Program-made: the position numbers and the translations under genes
Shown: positions 47,011-49,008 of the stretch, in pieces
How the letters are laid out: each line of letters opens with the position of its first letter
Position numbering within the stretch: position 1 is the first letter of the stretch
Notes under the pieces: model-generated
Told to the model about the DNA's origin: nothing
What the model saw: only the letters and a program-made list of their open reading frames with translations
The model's database searches: none
Source: Candidatus Hinthialibacteria bacterium OLB16
Lineage (GTDB): Bacteria; Hinthialibacterota; Hinthialibacteria; OLB16
Direction: 5' to 3'
NCBI GenBank assembly: GCA_001567115.1
Contig: LMZT01000043.1
Location: 1 to 49,008 of the forward strand
Length of the DNA: 49,008 nucleotides

Positions 47011-47040
47011 AACAGCCCGGTGGTCAAAAACCGGGCTGTT
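47011..47040 (-). terminator. Rho-independent terminator of the 168-residue unknown gene
   Basis: On the minus strand, AACAGCCCGGT pairs with ACCGGGCTGTT (11 bp perfect; plus-strand arms 47011-47021 and 47030-47040), followed by a U-tract (complement of the A-run at 47006-47012). It also serves as a stem downstream of the convergent glycosidase-like gene. Confidence 0.9.
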
Positions 47041-47066
47041 CATTGTTGTTTCGACAAAACGGATTC

Positions 47067-47573
47067 TTATTGGAAAGCCAGGCGCATATTCCCCTGGTGA
47101 GAGAGTTGAATCTTCCTTCGTGCCATCTCCGCCGCAAATGAGTCGAGGTTGACATCATTCGAGGACAATGCTTCAGGTTCATAACCTTCATTGCGCTGAA
47201 TGAATTGTGAATAGGAGCTATTGATGTATTCCAGCAGCACCTCACCCACAGAATTCATCATCATGTCATACAGGCTCAGATCGATGTAGTTGGTCACCCA
47301 ATCCTCTTCGATCTGGAGGGCTTCAAGAATGTGGTCTTTGACACCGACCTCATGAACGATCAGGTAGTCGGTGGGATCATCGGCTTCATTATGAATCAAG
47401 GCCTGGAAACGGTCTCCTTCCTGGTTCGTGAACTGGAGGGCTCGCCTTCCGATCAGATTGAATGAGGCTGTGATCCGAATGGCCAGTTTTCGGCCCTTGT
47501 CCTGGATGCTTTTGATTTTCTCTTTGTTCTCACTCGGGCGCAAATGTTTGCTGATACAATCAATGTCGATCAT
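47067..47573 (-). CDS. Unrecognised 168-residue protein
   Basis: ATG 47573 has AAAGGAG 9 nt upstream. It is a soluble, acidic-to-neutral protein with no signal peptide or membrane helix. Residues ~10-60 (RKLAIRITASFNLIGRRALQFTNQEGDRFQALI) look like a beta-strand-rich module. Residues ~85-125 look helical (EEDWVTNYIDLSLYDMMMNSVGEVLLEYINSSYSQFIQ). The C-terminus is polar. It is monocistronic, with its own promoter and a strong terminator, so it is very likely expressed. I do not recognise a family. Confidence 0.7.
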   Translation of the reverse strand: MIDIDCISKHLRPSENKEKIKSIQDKGRKLAIRITASFNLIGRRALQFTNQEGDRFQALIHNEADDPTDYLIVHEVGVKDHILEALQIEEDWVTNYIDLSLYDMMMNSVGEVLLEYINSSYSQFIQRNEGYEPEALSSNDVNLDSFAAEMARRKIQLSHQGNMRLAFQ

Positions 47574-47616
47574 GAAACTCTGCTCCTTTCCCAGGAAGTC
47601 GGTGCTTGAATCGGTT

Positions 47617-47647
47617 ATTATACAGCATTCTCTTAATAGAATGACAA
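47617..47647 (-). promoter_or_regulatory. Promoter of the 168-residue unknown gene
   Basis: On the minus strand, a perfect -10 TATAAT (47617-47622) is preceded by TTGTCA (47642-47647) with a 19-nt spacer, which is longer than ideal. The surrounding region is AT-rich. The transcript would start near 47610, ~37 nt before the ATG. Confidence 0.6.
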
Positions 47648-47663
47648 TAAAATTTGAAATAAA

Positions 47664-48590
47664 TTATTCCGGTGTTTCATCGAGGAACCACCCATTCTGA
47701 ATCTGGTCGAAAGACTGCCAGACTGGCGCAGGAAGAGGATTCCTTTTGGATCGGATTTTTTTTGGTGCAAAAATGCCATCACGGACTCCCTGCAGGAAGT
47801 AACCGAACCAGCCGTTTCTCAGCGATCTTATGCCGGATGCGGCGATTCTTCCTGCACTATAACTCAATGCCCGCAGGAATGGATAATGCTTCCAGGCGAT
47901 CCAGAGTTTGTTGCGCATATTGAGGTAATGGATCCTGCTTTTTTTTGATGCCAGCTGGCCTCGGACAACTTTTTCCACCGCAGAAAGATTCGGGCAGTAA
48001 AGCATGAAAAAACCAGAACTCAGGAGCTTCAGACCGAAATCGGCCTGCTCCACTCCCATGAAAAAGTCCTCATCATACCCTCCGGTCATGTCAACTGCTT
48101 CCTTCCGAATCAGTGCGGCCGCTTCAGGAAAATAGCTGGTATAAAAGAATCGATTCTCTCCTTCATCGAAGGGCACTGGATGCCACCAGTGTTCTTTAAG
48201 AAATCTTTGCGGATTTTGTGGATCACCGATTTTGAAAGAGAGCAGGCCGGCAGAGGGGAACCTGTCAAATATTCTGACCCCTTTTTGAAGGATGGCCGGA
48301 TCCGGCAGCAGGATGTCATTATCCAGAGACAGAATGTATCTACCCTGTGCGGCCTGAAATCCCTCATTCCTTCCTGCAGTCACCGAATTGACTGTCCTGC
48401 GGATCAGCTTGACCTTTGAACCGAACTCCCGGGCAACCATATCCGCAGAACCATCTTCGGAGGCGTTATCGACCACAATCCACTCAAGGTTGGGCCAATC
48501 AAGCCTCAGCGCACTCTGGATGCATTCACGCAGGATCTCCTGGCGATTGTAGTTCAGGATAACCACAGAAATTGAAGGAGAATCATTCAT
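47664..48590 (-). CDS. Glycosyltransferase family 2 protein
   Basis: The product is 308 residues. The GT-A fold N-terminus has SVVILNYNRQEILRECIQSAL, VVDNASEDGSADMV and the metal-binding DND (Asp90-Asp92; YILSLDNDILLPD), then GGYDEDFFMGVEQADFGLKL (acidic catalytic base region). A long C-terminal part contains a short hydrophobic/amphipathic stretch (YPFLRALSYSAGRIAASGIRS), suggesting membrane association. Its start overlaps the upstream GT2 stop by 8 nt, so the two are coupled. Likely roles are O-antigen, exopolysaccharide or rhamnan-type synthesis. The sugar is unknown. Confidence 0.9.
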   Translation of the reverse strand: MNDSPSISVVILNYNRQEILRECIQSALRLDWPNLEWIVVDNASEDGSADMVAREFGSKVKLIRRTVNSVTAGRNEGFQAAQGRYILSLDNDILLPDPAILQKGVRIFDRFPSAGLLSFKIGDPQNPQRFLKEHWWHPVPFDEGENRFFYTSYFPEAAALIRKEAVDMTGGYDEDFFMGVEQADFGLKLLSSGFFMLYCPNLSAVEKVVRGQLASKKSRIHYLNMRNKLWIAWKHYPFLRALSYSAGRIAASGIRSLRNGWFGYFLQGVRDGIFAPKKIRSKRNPLPAPVWQSFDQIQNGWFLDETPE

Positions 48591-49008
48591 TGGTTTTCAG
48601 AGGGAGCGGGCTGGCGTAGAGCTGGCAAAGTGCTTTCAGCCGCCACCACAGGTTCTTTCGATACTGACTGCCGAATGGGCAGATCAAAAGGAACAGGGCC
48701 GCCCGTAATAGAAGCCCGAAAGCCAGAATCAATCGATAAGCCGCTGCAGCCATCGGATTCATGTGGATGCGTGCATAACGATCCCTGGCTCTGGTCCGCA
48801 TGACCAGTAAAAATTCATTGGCCGTGCGGGAACTGCCTCCACCATGGTGGGTCACGACAGAATCCGGAATGTACGCCACCAATCCGCCAGCATCTTCGAT
48901 GCGCCTGCACCAGTCACTGTCCTCAGAGTACATGAAAAAGCCGGGGTCCAGTCCCCCAACCCGCTGGAACCAATCTCTCCGGATCGCGAGACTAGGCGCC
49001 TGACAGCC
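48583..49008 (-). CDS. Glycosyltransferase family 2 protein, C-terminal part
   Basis: The gene is cut by the right edge and open to base 49008. The visible part starts inside the GT-A domain (APSLAIRRDWFQRVGGLDPGFFMYSEDSDWCRRI, with the ED acidic motif), then VAYIPDSVVTHHGGGSS. A hydrophobic segment (AAYRLILAFGLLLRAALFLLICPFG) follows near the C-terminus and suggests a membrane anchor. Its stop overlaps the next GT2 start by 8 nt. Confidence 0.88.
   Translation of the reverse strand, partial: GCQAPSLAIRRDWFQRVGGLDPGFFMYSEDSDWCRRIEDAGGLVAYIPDSVVTHHGGGSSRTANEFLLVMRTRARDRYARIHMNPMAAAAYRLILAFGLLLRAALFLLICPFGSQYRKNLWWRLKALCQLYASPLPLKTNE

Overview
This 49 kb window (fairly GC-rich, dense, mostly operonic) looks like chromosome from a free-living, respiring Gram-negative-type bacterium, probably from an uncultured candidate phylum of the Sumerlaeota / Hydrogenedentes / PVC-FCB-adjacent kind. 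That placement is inference only. It rests on the mixture of DUF4838-type glycosidase-like proteins, NHL/IPT beta-propeller proteins, a lone type IV prepilin, a TIGR03663-like GT-C membrane protein and an E. coli-order complex I operon. I saw no rRNA, tRNA, CRISPR array, insertion sequence or phage gene.

Layout. 1-969 (-): a thioredoxin-NHL protein running off the left edge. 1145-5667 (+): DUF4838 protein, PIG-L deacetylase and a dehydrogenase that appears to start at CTG. 5672-9495 (-): PHP protein, a membrane-anchored protein with two ExbD-like domains, and a beta-helix protein. 9586-10062 (+): EVE protein. 10066-12866 (-): nth, aroC and a metallophosphoesterase relic. 13125-13823 (+): prepilin. 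13892-15346 (-): amidohydrolase. 15487-17505 (+): IPT/NHL secreted protein. 17636-19067 (-): glyA behind a probable ZTP riboswitch and a good promoter. 19188-22394 (+): GT-C/NHL membrane protein. 22438-23349 (-): dksA-like and aroK.

The core is 23710-38824 (+), a complete complex I operon: nuoA, a CBS-pair gene, nuoB, nuoCD (fused), E, F, G, H, I, J, K, L, M, N. It is followed by rdgB and ribD. After a convergent hairpin come a KdgK-like kinase (-), then hsp20, lon and a large glycosidase-like protein (+), a monocistronic unknown gene (-), and two glycosyltransferase-2 genes (-) at the right edge.

Four otherwise well-conserved genes carry a single-base frameshift in or next to a short homopolymer: thioredoxin-NHL (T7 at 798-804), metallophosphoesterase (C4 at 10250-10253), nuoN (T7 at 38636-38642) and lon (near 43636). 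nuoN and lon are normally functional, so sequencing or assembly indels are the simplest explanation for most of them. The metallophosphoesterase also lacks nearly all metal ligands, so it may be truly dead.

Most worth checking: the CBS protein inside the nuo operon, a 13-bp perfect inverted repeat just upstream of nuoA, the glyA ZTP riboswitch, the CTG start, the tandem ExbD-like protein, and U-tract-less hairpins between convergent genes. I found no clear new defence or mobile system.
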